Shown piece by piece: positions 16,651 through 25,516 of a stretch of 59,380 bases of DNA. The stretch comes from Nocardia brasiliensis IFM 10847. GTDB taxonomy: Bacteria > Actinomycetota > Actinomycetes > Mycobacteriales > Mycobacteriaceae. Both the position numbers and the translations under genes were made by a program. Under the pieces are notes generated by a model. That model was given only the letters and a program-made list of their open reading frames with translations. It was not told where the DNA came from and did not search any database. Every line of letters begins with the position of its first letter. Position 1 is the first letter of the stretch. The stretch is taken from assembly GCF_000710915.1 (NCBI RefSeq), contig NZ_BAUA01000163.1:1-59380 (forward strand), given 5' to 3'.

Positions 16651-17412
16651 ATGGGCACCCACATCGCGCTGCGCTTCGACGGCGATCGCGCCTACGTATC
16701 CCTCGACCGGCCGGACAAGCACAACGGCCTGACCATCGACATGCTGCGCGAACTGATCGACACCGCGCACACCATCGCGGGCCGCGGCGACGTGCGCGCG
16801 GTGATCCTGTCGGGCAACGGACCCAGCTTCAGCAGCGGCCTGGACATCGCGAAAGCGGCCGGCGATCCGCTGTCCATCGTGCGGGCCTTCGTGCCACTGC
16901 CCTGGCGCGGCACCAACGTCTTCCAGGAAGCCTGCTGGGCCTGGCGCAGGCTGCGGGTGCCGGTGATCGCCGCCGTGCACGGCCGCTGCTACGGCGGCGG
17001 ACTGCAACTCGCGCTGGCCGCCGACTTCCGTTTCGCCACCCCGGATTCGGAGTTCTCGGTAATGGAGGGCAAACACGGCCTGGTGCCCGACATGACCGGC
17101 GCGGCCACCCTCTCCCGGCTGATCGGTGTCGACAAGGCACTGCTGCTGACGATGACCGCGGACACCGTTGACGCTGCCTACGCCGAACGGATCGGCCTGG
17201 TCACCGAGGTCACCGCGGACCCGGTCGCCGCCGCGGAGAAGCTGGCCGACCGGATCGCGACGCGCTCGCCGCACGCCGTCGCCGGGGCCAAGCGACTCTT
17301 CGACAAGGCCTGGCATGCCTCGACCCGCCGCACCTTCGCCATCGAGCGGGCGACGCAGCTGCCGCTGGTCATCCGATTGGCCGTCAACCGGGGGAAATCC
17401 GGCACCGACTGA
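16651..17412 (+). CDS. enoyl-CoA hydratase/isomerase family protein
   Basis: A 253-residue crotonase with YVSLDRPDKHNGL at the N-terminus, SSGLDIAKAAG for the first oxyanion loop, HGRCYGGGLQLALAAD for the second, and an EFSVMEGKHGLVPD segment. The Glu usually aligned in the second catalytic position is in MEGKHGLVPD, followed by Asp, the pattern of isomerase-like members. It faces the thiolase-like operon across a palindrome, so the two sets are probably co-regulated and work on the same CoA thioesters. Confidence 0.85.
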   Translation: MGTHIALRFDGDRAYVSLDRPDKHNGLTIDMLRELIDTAHTIAGRGDVRAVILSGNGPSFSSGLDIAKAAGDPLSIVRAFVPLPWRGTNVFQEACWAWRRLRVPVIAAVHGRCYGGGLQLALAADFRFATPDSEFSVMEGKHGLVPDMTGAATLSRLIGVDKALLLTMTADTVDAAYAERIGLVTEVTADPVAAAEKLADRIATRSPHAVAGAKRLFDKAWHASTRRTFAIERATQLPLVIRLAVNRGKSGTD

Positions 17413-17589
17413 ATCCGGCCCGGCAGTTCCGGGACCGAGGCAGCCCTTTTCGACGAAATCACTGCTAGCATTTTCCGCAGATTTGCCAGCCAGTCGAATT
17501 GTGGTGCGCTACACACCGCGAGGGGTCTGTGTATCGCGGAAGTCTGTGTTTCGCATTGCTTTCGGCGTGATTCCGGAGGGCGCACAGAC

Positions 17590-18696
17590 TTGAACAGAAC
17601 CGTAGCCATTGTGCTTACCGCGTTGGCGGGTGTTTCAACCTTACTGACTACAGCGATTACCCCGGCCACCGCCAATCCAAACACCATCAATCCGATTCCG
17701 GTACTCAACGGCAGCAACGGTCTGCCCAACCTCGCCGGCCGGTCCCGGGCGGTGTTCCAGATGACCGGCATGGCCAGCCCGAACAACACTCAGACCTACA
17801 ACGTCCTCGGCACCGACCTCGGCATCATGTGGGACAACGGCAAGGGCGAGCTGCTCACCGCGTTCGGCGACACCGCGGGCCTCGGCTTCCCCAACCTGCT
17901 GGCCGGCAGCATGTGGTCGTGGCGCTCCAACATCCTGATGCGCAGCCACACGACCAACCCGGTCAACGGCATATATTTCGACAGCGTCGTGCGCGATGTT
18001 TTCGGTCAGGCACGCGATCTGATCCCCAGCCCGAAAATTCCGTTTCTGGAGATTAGCCGTATTCCTACTGCGGGCATTTCGGTGGGCGATGTCCAATTCA
18101 TGAGCCTGATGTCGGTACGTAGTTGGGACGAGGTCGGACAGTGGAGCACCAACTTCTCCAGCCTCGCCGCCTCCGGCGACAACGGGGAAACGTGGGGAGA
18201 ACTGCCCGCCACCCGACGGCCGGACGAGGGCGGCAACGGCAACTTCCAGATGAACGCCTTCCTGAAGGACGGCGGGTTCGTCTACGAGTACGGCACCCCG
18301 TCCGGCCGCAACCAGGCGGCGTTCGTCGCGCGCGTCCCGGAAGCCCAGATCACCGATCTCAGCGCGTACGAATACTGGGACGGCAACGAGTGGCGGCGCG
18401 ACGACGTGAACGCTGCCGCGCCGATCATGTGGGGCGTCGGCGAGCTGTCGGTGATGTACAACGCGTACCTCGGCCAGTACATCTCGCTCACCACCGACCC
18501 GTTCAACTCGGTGGTGCTGCGCCGGGCGGATGCGCCGACCGGGCCGTGGAGCGAGCCCGAGGTGCTGATCGACACCCGGGAACTGCCGAGCGCGTACGCG
18601 CCGTCGATCTTCCCGTATCAGACCGGCCGTGATCTGTACTACCTCACGACCGTGCACAGCCAGTACAACGTGCTGCTCATGCGTACGCAGCTGTAG
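17590..18696 (+). CDS. secreted DUF4185 protein
   Basis: A 368-residue exported protein. Residues 1-28 are a Sec signal ending near TPATA. The mature part shows the DUF4185 pattern: a repeated beta-propeller-like series including TDLGIMWDNGKGELLTAFGDTAG, WRSNILMRS, GNFQMNAFLKDGGFVYEYGTPSGR, and LGQYISLTTDPFNSVVLRRADAPTGPWSEPEVL. The family is thought to be a secreted glycoside-hydrolase-like propeller; activity is not established. The TTG at 17590 has a GGAGGG about 10 bases upstream. It stands alone. Confidence 0.85.
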   Translation: MNRTVAIVLTALAGVSTLLTTAITPATANPNTINPIPVLNGSNGLPNLAGRSRAVFQMTGMASPNNTQTYNVLGTDLGIMWDNGKGELLTAFGDTAGLGFPNLLAGSMWSWRSNILMRSHTTNPVNGIYFDSVVRDVFGQARDLIPSPKIPFLEISRIPTAGISVGDVQFMSLMSVRSWDEVGQWSTNFSSLAASGDNGETWGELPATRRPDEGGNGNFQMNAFLKDGGFVYEYGTPSGRNQAAFVARVPEAQITDLSAYEYWDGNEWRRDDVNAAAPIMWGVGELSVMYNAYLGQYISLTTDPFNSVVLRRADAPTGPWSEPEVLIDTRELPSAYAPSIFPYQTGRDLYYLTTVHSQYNVLLMRTQL

Positions 18697-18802
18697 CGGT
18701 TCGCGCCCCCGGACACCCACGATCCGGCGCGGTCCTTGACCTCGACCTCACTTCACCTATGAGGCTGGACCGCGTCGGATCGTCGTCTGTCCAGGAGGAA
18801 CC

Positions 18803-20038
18803 ATGGGAACCAGCACACCTGCCGTGCCCGAGTGGCCGATCGTGCGGGACTGGCTCACCGCCCACGCCCGTCCGATCAGCGACACCGCGTCGGGCTACAC
18901 CGGTCCAGATCTCGCCGCGCTGCTCGACCGACTCGGCGCTGCCACGGTGGTCGGGCTCGGTGAATCGACCCGATTCTCCCGGCAGATCTACGGGCTCCAG
19001 GAACGGATTTTCCGTGCGCTGGTGCAGCGACATGGGTTCCGCGCCTTGGCGATTCAGGACAGCGCCCGCTCGGGCGAGCGGTGGGACGCGTACGTGCGGG
19101 CGGGCGCCGGCGAGCCCGAGACGGTGCTCGCCGAGTCGTGGCGGCCGTGGCGCACCGCGGAAACCGTTGCGGCACTGGAATGGATCCGCGCGTACAACAA
19201 GGCGAACCCCGACGACCAGGTGCGGATCTTCGGCATCGAACCGCCGCGGGCCGAGCCGGCGGACTACGACGTCGTCCTGGATTACGTGCGCCGCGTGGCC
19301 CCTGATCAGGTGGCCGCCGTCGAGGCACAGCTGGCCCCGATTCGCACCGCGCATCAGGTGGATGAGCACGTCCAGCGCCATCTCGGCACCCACCCGGGCC
19401 GCCCGTTCGCCGAGCACGCACGCGCCGCCTTCGAATTGTTCGAAACCTTGCCCGTCGCAGCGGAATACGTCGAAGCCCGGCGGCGTGCCCGGTTGATCGT
19501 CGAGTTCCACGAGCAGAGCGTCGCCGGGCAGGGCGGTTTCGCGCGCGACGAACGCCGCGCGGGTATGCGGGTGATCGAACAGCAGCGCACCACCGGCGCC
19601 AAGATCGTCTACTGGGACGGCATCGCACACACCGCGGCGCGCCCGCTCGGCCTCGGCAGCGCCGAATTCCGTAGCGTCGGCAGCTATCTGCGCGCGGAGT
19701 TCGGCGACGGTTATGCCTCGGTCGCCCTCGGTTTCGGGCACGGTGACCTCGGCGCACACCACGCGCCCGAGCCGCTGCCCGATCTGGTGGACGCGGCACT
19801 CGGCACGGTCGAGTTGCCCAGCTACTACCTCGACCTGCGCGCGGAGGCGCCGGGCGCGGTCGACGCGTGGCGCGCGGCCCCGGCGAAGCTGCGCGTGATC
19901 AGCGGCGTCTACGACCCGGCCGAAGACGGCACGGCGAACATCACCGTGCCTTCGCTCGCCGGGGCCTTCGACGTGCTGGTGCACGTGCGCGAGACCACGC
20001 CGGTGCGCTGGTTGCCGGAGACCGAGATCGCGGGGTAG
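18803..20038 (+). CDS. erythromycin esterase-like protein with altered motifs
   Basis: A 411-residue member of the erythromycin esterase superfamily, recognised from VVGLGESTRFSRQIYGLQERIFRALVQRHGF at residues 48-78, the N-terminal family block. Known esterases of the family have GExxH in this block; here it reads GESTR, so the His is Arg. The following segment, usually FA-Glu, reads LAIQDS, so that Glu is Gln. A later His region (YWDGIAHTA) is kept. It may be a non-hydrolytic or differently acting relative. It has its own ribosome-binding site, GGAGG, and lies just upstream of a methyltransferase gene. Confidence 0.78.
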   Translation: MGTSTPAVPEWPIVRDWLTAHARPISDTASGYTGPDLAALLDRLGAATVVGLGESTRFSRQIYGLQERIFRALVQRHGFRALAIQDSARSGERWDAYVRAGAGEPETVLAESWRPWRTAETVAALEWIRAYNKANPDDQVRIFGIEPPRAEPADYDVVLDYVRRVAPDQVAAVEAQLAPIRTAHQVDEHVQRHLGTHPGRPFAEHARAAFELFETLPVAAEYVEARRRARLIVEFHEQSVAGQGGFARDERRAGMRVIEQQRTTGAKIVYWDGIAHTAARPLGLGSAEFRSVGSYLRAEFGDGYASVALGFGHGDLGAHHAPEPLPDLVDAALGTVELPSYYLDLRAEAPGAVDAWRAAPAKLRVISGVYDPAEDGTANITVPSLAGAFDVLVHVRETTPVRWLPETEIAG

Positions 20039-20064
20039 CCGCGCTCGTCAATAGACTCGCGATC

Positions 20065-20748
20065 ATGGATGCGACCGAGTGGGACGAGCGTTATGCCCAA
20101 TCCGATTTGGTCTGGGGCGCGCCACCGAACAGCACCGTGGTGGAACACGTCTTCGGGCTCGAGCGGCGCACCCCGCTCGCGCCCGACAGCGACGGCCAGG
20201 TCCCGGAGTTGCCCCGCGCCCTGGACCTGGCCTGCGGGGAGGGGCGTAATTCGCTCTGGCTCGCCACGCACGGCTGGCAGGTCTACGCTGTAGACTATTC
20301 CCAGGTCGGGGTGGACAAAGGCCGCACCATCGCGACCCGGTTGTCCCGCTCGGTGCGCAGCCGGATCACCTGGGAATGCGCCGATGTGACCGAACTAGAG
20401 GTCCCGGGCCCGTTCGAACTCGTCCTGATGGTCTTCTTGCACCTGCCCGCCGACCAGCGGCGAATCGTGCTGCGGCGCGCGGCCGACCTGCTCGCGCCCG
20501 AGGGCACGCTGCTGGTCCTCGGCCACGACAGCACCAACCTCACCGACGGGTACGGCGGACCGAAAGACCCGGACGTCCTGTTCACGCCGGACGATGTGAT
20601 CGCCGACCTCGCACCCGCCATCGACGACCACCGCATCCGAATCCGCTTGGCCGACCGTGTCTTACGCCCGACCGAGGGACGCGACGCCATCGACGCGCTC
20701 GTCATCGCGACCCGGCCCGCCGAGTCCGCACTCGAACCCACCGACTGA
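20065..20748 (+). CDS. class I SAM-dependent methyltransferase, TehB-like
   Basis: A 227-residue methyltransferase. MDATEWDERYAQSDLVWGAPPN at the N-terminus and LDLACGEGRNSLWLATHGWQVYAVDYS for SAM binding are typical of the small TehB/thiopurine-methyltransferase-like group. LVLMVFLHLPADQR and PEGTLLVLGHD follow in the usual order. It starts 26 bases after the esterase-like gene, so the two may be co-transcribed. The substrate is unknown; metalloid or small-molecule methylation is common in this group. Confidence 0.85.
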   Translation: MDATEWDERYAQSDLVWGAPPNSTVVEHVFGLERRTPLAPDSDGQVPELPRALDLACGEGRNSLWLATHGWQVYAVDYSQVGVDKGRTIATRLSRSVRSRITWECADVTELEVPGPFELVLMVFLHLPADQRRIVLRRAADLLAPEGTLLVLGHDSTNLTDGYGGPKDPDVLFTPDDVIADLAPAIDDHRIRIRLADRVLRPTEGRDAIDALVIATRPAESALEPTD

Positions 20749-20752
20749 CCCG

Positions 20753-20848
20753 TCACAGCGAGTACAGGCCCCAGCTCAGCGCCCAGGGGAGGAACACGCT
20801 TCCGCCGAGCACCAGCAGCGCGAGCCGGACCCGATCGACGCCGGCCAC
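20753..20848 (-). CDS. possible 31-residue membrane peptide
   Basis: A GTG-initiated small open frame that encodes a basic-hydrophobic start (MAGVDRVRLALL) and one membrane segment ending in ALSWGLYSL. Third codon positions are almost all G or C, as in real genes here. No good ribosome-binding site is visible and no family is known, so this is tentative. The rest of 20749-21014 shows nothing. Confidence 0.3.
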   Translation of the reverse strand: MAGVDRVRLALLVLGGSVFLPWALSWGLYSL

Positions 20849-21014
20849 CTGCCGGCGCGTCCGCCGAGCACTTTCGCGCGGGCACCCCGGCGGGATAGCG
20901 CTGCCCCGTGCGGTTGTGCCGTCGATATCGCGGCCACCGGAATCGGGGGCGTGCCAGGGCGTGAGGAGCTGGCTAGCGTGGCGCAGATCCGATCCGTCTC
21001 ACAGGAGTTGTTCG

Positions 21015-21239
21015 ATGCGCCGTGTTCCACTGAAAATCATTGCCGCCGTTGTGCTCACGCTGGGTGCGGGGGCCGGCGTGGCAAATGCGGCGCCCGGGCT
21101 GCCGCTGGAACCGGCACAGCACAGCCAGGTGACGCCGGTCGGCAACGAGGAGATCGGGGTCTCGCCCGGTTCCAGCGACGCCGCGTCGCTGGCCTGCCTG
21201 GTGCAGGCGCTGTCCTCCGGCGCCAAATACTGCCTCTGA
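21015..21239 (+). CDS. small secreted protein with PGLPLE motif
   Basis: A 74-residue exported protein: a 26-residue signal peptide ending NAA, then PGLPLEPAQHSQVTPVG and a C-terminal helix VQALSSGAKYCL with two cysteines in the mature chain. CAGGAG lies 7 bases before the ATG. The protein at 25517-25747 has the same plan: signal, PGLPLE directly after the cleavage site, a Pro-rich spacer and an LSSG-containing helix. The two are probable paralogues. I do not recognise a function. Confidence 0.75.
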   Translation: MRRVPLKIIAAVVLTLGAGAGVANAAPGLPLEPAQHSQVTPVGNEEIGVSPGSSDAASLACLVQALSSGAKYCL

Positions 21240-21257
21240 TCTCGCAGCCGCACCGGA

Positions 21258-21854
21258 CTACTCGCTCCACCGCCGCAGCCACGGCGTAACCGTGTCGGCG
21301 ATGACATCGAACCCGGTGCGGAACGAATGCGGTTGACCCGCGATCACCCGGACCTCCGCGGCATCGGCCGGGTCCGGGATGCCGAACGGATCGCTGCTCC
21401 CGTTGATGACCACCACCTCGACGGGAGCGGCAGCCAAGAGCTCCGCGCGCCGGGTCTTCTCCGGCTTGCCCGGCGGATGCAGTGGAAACGACAGCGCGAG
21501 CACACCGCGCGCCGAGACCGCGACCGCCGTCCGGCAGGCCACCCGCGCACCATTGCTGCGCCCACCTTGGATGAGCGGTACCCCCTTGACCTTGCGGCGC
21601 AACGCCGCGACGATCTCGAGCCACGCCTCGTCCTGCTTCTCGGCCGACCCCGGCGCCCTGCGCCCGGCGACTCGATAGGGCTGTACCACCCTGGCGACGG
21701 CACCGCCGAGTTCCACCGCGCGGTCCCGCACGGCCAGCAGATCCTTCGCGTCGACGCCGCCGCCGGAACCGTGCGTGAGCAGCAGCAAGAAGCTCGGTCC
21801 GCGGGGACGGTCGAGCTCGATCTCGGCCGGTCCGGCACTCGTCTCGATGCGCAC
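21258..21854 (-). CDS. alpha/beta hydrolase of the KANL3/Tex30 type
   Basis: A 198-residue protein. It has LLLLTHGSGGGVDAKDL near the N-terminus (oxyanion region), IQGGRSNGARVACR with the GRSNGA nucleophile elbow, NGSSDPFG as the acid region and AGQPHSFR with the likely catalytic His. This arrangement matches the small dienelactone-hydrolase-like family that includes KANL3/Tex30 homologues. The substrate is unknown. It converges with the small secreted protein gene, 18 bases apart. Confidence 0.8.
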   Translation of the reverse strand: MRIETSAGPAEIELDRPRGPSFLLLLTHGSGGGVDAKDLLAVRDRAVELGGAVARVVQPYRVAGRRAPGSAEKQDEAWLEIVAALRRKVKGVPLIQGGRSNGARVACRTAVAVSARGVLALSFPLHPPGKPEKTRRAELLAAAPVEVVVINGSSDPFGIPDPADAAEVRVIAGQPHSFRTGFDVIADTVTPWLRRWSE

Positions 21855-21948
21855 GTCTCACCGTAACCGGAGCACCGGTCCGATCGCCGCCGCCGCGCGC
21901 GTCGCTGTTTTCCGCGTCACATTGCCCGCTAGAGCCTTTGCCTGCCCA

Positions 21949-21989
21949 TTACTGGTCGGTAATATGGAACGTAAGTTACCCGCGAGTAG
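21949..21989. promoter_or_regulatory. two candidate operator half-palindromes upstream of fadE5
   Basis: TTACTGGTCGGTAA (21949-21962) and TTACCCGCGAGTAG (21976-21989) lie 93-133 bases before the fadE5 start. Each resembles the 14-bp core TTACTCTGGAGTAA found between fadA2 and fabG4. The resemblance is partial, so shared regulation is an inference. Confidence 0.4.
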
Positions 21990-22081
21990 CATGCGGAAAA
22001 CCGGCTACCGGTAGAGCGACAAACGGGCGGGAACGGCTAACCAACCGACCGCACCAACTCAACGGAGAGTGAGTAACCGAC

Positions 22082-23917
22082 ATGGGTCACTACAAGAGCA
22101 ACGTCCGCGACCTGGAGTTCAACCTCTTCGAGGTCCTCGGTCTCGTCTCCATCCTCGACAGCGGCGCCTACGGCGACCTGGACGCCGACACGGTCAAGGA
22201 GATGCTGAACGAGGTCCGCCGCCTGGCCGAAGGCCCGCTCGCGGACTCGTTCGCCGACGCCGACCGCAACCCGCCGGTGTTCGATCCGGAAACGCACACC
22301 GTCGCGATCCCGGAGTCGTTCAAGAAGTCCTTCCGTGCCCTGCAGGAAGGCGGCTGGGAGAAGCTCGGCCTGCCCGAAGCCCTCGGCGGTCTCGGCGTCC
22401 CCCGCACCGTGCACTGGGCGATCAGCGAGCTGATCCTCGGCGCGAACCCCGCCGTGTACATGTACGCCGCGGGCCCCGGCTTCGCCACCATCTTCCACAA
22501 CAACGGCACCGATGAGCAGAAGAAGTGGGCCAAGATCGCGATCGATCGCGACTGGGGCGCCACCATGGTGCTCACCGAGCCCGACGCGGGCTCCGATGTC
22601 GGCGCGGGTCGCACCAAGGCGATCAAGCAGGAAGACGGCAGCTGGCACATCGAGGGCGTGAAGCGCTTCATCACCTCGGCCGACGCCGACGACATGTTCG
22701 AGAACACCATCCACCTGGTGCTGGCCCGTCCCGAGGGCGCGGGTCCGGGCACCAAGGGTCTGTCGCTGTTTTTCGTACCGAAGTTCCACTTCGACCACGA
22801 GACCGGTGAACTCGGCGACCGCAACGGCGCTTTCGTCACCGGTGTCGAGCACAAGATGGGCCTGAAGGTCTCGGCCACCTGTGAGCTGACCTTCGGCGGC
22901 CACGGCATTCCGGCCAAGGGCTGGCTCGTCGGCGAGGTGCACAACGGCATCGCGCAGATGTTCGACGTGATCGAGAACGCGCGCATGATGGTGGGCACCA
23001 AGGCCATCGCGACCCTGTCGACCGGCTACCTGAACGCTCGCGACTACGCCAAGGAGCGCGTCCAGGGTGCCGACCTCACCCAGATGACCGACAAGGCCGC
23101 GCCCCGCGTGACCATCACCCACCACCCCGACGTGCGCCGCTCGCTGGCCAGCCAGAAGGCCTACGCCGAGGGCCTGCGCGCGATCTACCTCTACACCGCC
23201 GCGCACCAGGATGCCGATATCGCCCAGCAGGTTTCGGGTGCGGACGCCGATGTCGCGTTCCGCGTCAACGATCTGCTGCTGCCGATCGTCAAGGGTGTCG
23301 GTTCCGAACGCGCCTACCAGTACTTGACCGAATCGCTGCAGACCTTCGGCGGCTCCGGCTTCCTGCAGGACTACCCGATCGAGCAGTACATCCGGGACGC
23401 GAAGATCGACTCGCTGTACGAGGGCACCACCGCCATCCAGGCGCAGGACTTCTTCTTCCGCAAGATCGCCCGGGACCGCGGCGTCGCACTGGCGCACGTG
23501 GCCGGCCAGGTGCAGAAGTTCATCGACTCGGAGGCGGGCAACGGCCGGCTCAAGGGCGAGCGCAAGCTGCTCGCCACCGCGCTGGAGGACGTGCAGGCCA
23601 TGGCCGCCACGCTCACCGGCCACCTGATGGGCGCCCAGGAGAACCCGTCCGAGCTGTACAAGGTCGGTCTCGGTTCGGTGCGCTTCCTGCTCGCCGTCGG
23701 TGACCTGCTGATCGGCTGGCAGCTGCTGCGTCAGGCCGAGATCGCCATCAAGGCGCTCGACAACGGCGCCACCGGTGCCGACGAGTCGTTCTACCAGGGC
23801 AAGGTGGGCGTCGCGCAGTTCTTCGCCCGCAACATGCTGCCGGAGCTGACGGCCACCCGCGCCGTGCTGGCCAACCTGGACAACGACATCATGGAGCTGG
23901 ACGAAGCGGCGTTCTGA
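22082..23917 (+). CDS. fadE5: acyl-CoA dehydrogenase FadE5
   Basis: A 611-residue long-form acyl-CoA dehydrogenase, the length of mycobacterial FadE5. It opens GHYKSNVRDLEFNLFEVLG, has MVLTEPDAGSDVGAGRTKA for flavin and substrate contacts, YQYLTESLQTFGGSGFLQDYPIEQYIRDAKI in the C-terminal half, and the catalytic-region DSLYEGTTAIQAQDFFFRK. FadE5 oxidises a broad range of acyl-CoAs to enoyl-CoAs in beta-oxidation, and its long C-terminal domain is characteristic. The gene stands alone, with a strong terminator after it. In mycobacteria it sits next to fadA2/fabG4; here it is about 13 kb away with similar upstream motifs. Confidence 0.95.
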   Translation: MGHYKSNVRDLEFNLFEVLGLVSILDSGAYGDLDADTVKEMLNEVRRLAEGPLADSFADADRNPPVFDPETHTVAIPESFKKSFRALQEGGWEKLGLPEALGGLGVPRTVHWAISELILGANPAVYMYAAGPGFATIFHNNGTDEQKKWAKIAIDRDWGATMVLTEPDAGSDVGAGRTKAIKQEDGSWHIEGVKRFITSADADDMFENTIHLVLARPEGAGPGTKGLSLFFVPKFHFDHETGELGDRNGAFVTGVEHKMGLKVSATCELTFGGHGIPAKGWLVGEVHNGIAQMFDVIENARMMVGTKAIATLSTGYLNARDYAKERVQGADLTQMTDKAAPRVTITHHPDVRRSLASQKAYAEGLRAIYLYTAAHQDADIAQQVSGADADVAFRVNDLLLPIVKGVGSERAYQYLTESLQTFGGSGFLQDYPIEQYIRDAKIDSLYEGTTAIQAQDFFFRKIARDRGVALAHVAGQVQKFIDSEAGNGRLKGERKLLATALEDVQAMAATLTGHLMGAQENPSELYKVGLGSVRFLLAVGDLLIGWQLLRQAEIAIKALDNGATGADESFYQGKVGVAQFFARNMLPELTATRAVLANLDNDIMELDEAAF

Positions 23918-23932
23918 TTCCACCGAACAACA

Positions 23933-23964
23933 AAAAGCGGCCCGGAGCGATCCGGGCCGCTTTT
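23933..23964. terminator. intrinsic terminator downstream of fadE5
   Basis: A perfect 14-bp stem (23933-23946 with 23951-23964) closes a GCGA loop and ends in TTTT on the plus strand and in a T-run on the minus strand. It can therefore end both fadE5 and the convergent GGDEF gene. Confidence 0.9.
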
Positions 23965-23976
23965 CGTCGTCGGGTC

Positions 23977-25095
23977 TCAGGTGGCGGCGGACGCGACGAG
24001 TTCGTCGGTGACGACCAGGTTCCCGCCGAGCTGTTTCGCGCGGTACATCAGGTCATCGGCGCGCCGCAGCATCGAATAGGGCAGCGCGGGATCGCACGTG
24101 CCCGCGTAGACCACGACCCCGAGACTCGCGGTCACCGCGATCGTTTCCGGCGGCTCCCCCGCATCCGTACCTACCCGCTGCGGTTCGGAAACGGCCAGTC
24201 GCACCCGTTCGGCCTCGGCCTGCGCGGTCCGCTCCGCAGTCTGGCCGAAGATCACGAACTCTTCCCCGCCGGTGCGCGCCACCACGAACGGTGCGCGCAG
24301 CGCGGCCCGCAGGCGCTGCGCCGTGCGGACCAGCACCTCGTCGCCCACCGCGTGACCGAAGCGATCGTTGACGTCCTTGAACCGGTCGAGGTCGAGTGCG
24401 ATCGCGTAGACCGGCCCGCGACACCCCGAGCCCGCCAGCGCCGCCAGGTACAACTCCAATCCGCGCCGATTCAACAGGGTGGTCAAGGGGTCGCGCACCG
24501 CATCCTGGCGCAACACCCAGAAGCAGAACTGCATCGCGGGCATCAGGACGACGCCGCAGGCCACGGTCATCAGCACGATCGCCGCGGCGATCATCGGATC
24601 GCCGCCGCCCGCCACCATCCGGCCGGTCAGCAGGACCACCGAGCACACCGTCCAGGCCGCATGCAGCGCAAGCACTTTCGCGTTGTGCATCACCGCCAGA
24701 TAGCCGCCGGTGATCACCAGCAGGGTCAGGCCGAGCGCGCCGTAGAGCCGGTTGGATTCCTGCAGGTTGGCGACGGTGATCGCGACGTCCGCCGCCCCGA
24801 ACAGCGCCAGCGACTCGACCCGGGACGGCCACGGTAGCAGCCACCAGCGCAGCGCCCAGAACACCGCGAACCCGGCGATGGTCCAGTCGATCGCGAGACC
24901 GAAGTCGTTCGGCGGGCCACCGTCGGAAGACATCGCCAGCAGCGCGATGCCCGCCAGGAAAACACCGCCCGTGCCGACGACCACCTTCAGCCAGGCCACC
25001 GCCGTATAGGAGTCCAGCGCCCGCGCGAGCCAGGCATAGTCGGCCGGATCCCGCCACCAAGCTCTGAACATCGCGCCGCTGTGGGCCACCGTCAC
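23977..25095 (-). CDS. membrane-bound diguanylate cyclase (GGDEF domain)
   Basis: A 372-residue protein. The N-terminal half has about six hydrophobic segments (for example WLKVVVGTGGVFLAGIALL, and later AAIVLMTVACGVVLMPAMQFCFWVL). The C-terminal half is a GGDEF domain with DPLTTLLNRRGLE, DLDRFKDVNDRFGHAVGDEVL and an intact active motif GGEEF. It should make cyclic di-GMP from GTP, with the membrane part sensing an unknown signal. No inhibitory RxxD site is obvious just before GGEEF. A GTG at 25095 is used; the ATG at 25071 is possible. Confidence 0.88.
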   Translation of the reverse strand: MTVAHSGAMFRAWWRDPADYAWLARALDSYTAVAWLKVVVGTGGVFLAGIALLAMSSDGGPPNDFGLAIDWTIAGFAVFWALRWWLLPWPSRVESLALFGAADVAITVANLQESNRLYGALGLTLLVITGGYLAVMHNAKVLALHAAWTVCSVVLLTGRMVAGGGDPMIAAAIVLMTVACGVVLMPAMQFCFWVLRQDAVRDPLTTLLNRRGLELYLAALAGSGCRGPVYAIALDLDRFKDVNDRFGHAVGDEVLVRTAQRLRAALRAPFVVARTGGEEFVIFGQTAERTAQAEAERVRLAVSEPQRVGTDAGEPPETIAVTASLGVVVYAGTCDPALPYSMLRRADDLMYRAKQLGGNLVVTDELVASAAT

Positions 25096-25516
25096 CGCCT
25101 AATGCAGAGGGATCCGTACCGTGTGCTTGCGACGAGCGCGGGATCGGGTCGAGAAATCCCACCAGCTACCAAGCAAGTGTATTGCGCCGGGCGCGGCCGC
25201 GCATACGGCCGGCACCTCGGCGAATTGCCCATTTGTCAAACATCATTGCTGGTCAACGGATTATCTGTTACCTCAGCCAAGATCGCGGACACGACCGGTG
25301 ACGCGGAATCGGGCACGGGAGACCTGTTTGTCCGGTATGCCGGGCCGCATCGTGAATCACCAGCAAACGGTGCGTGAGATCCACCCGACGACCGATGTGA
25401 GCAGTTCGTGGTCGATCCGCGCAAACAGCCGCAGCGGCCCGGATCGCTCCGGACCGCTGCGCAGAATTCAGGACGCCCCGCCGCCCATCCCCACCCACAG
25501 GCGGGCCGATCGTGAC
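25096..25516. other. gene-free stretch
   Basis: About 420 bases upstream of the GGDEF gene and downstream of the small secreted protein gene. Small open frames occur but none has a ribosome-binding site or recognisable product. I see no strong hairpin. Confidence 0.5.

Noticed and set aside
22037..23923. Long minus-strand open frame opposite fadE5
   Set aside because: FadE5 on the plus strand is certain; the antisense translation is low-complexity and unrelated to any family.
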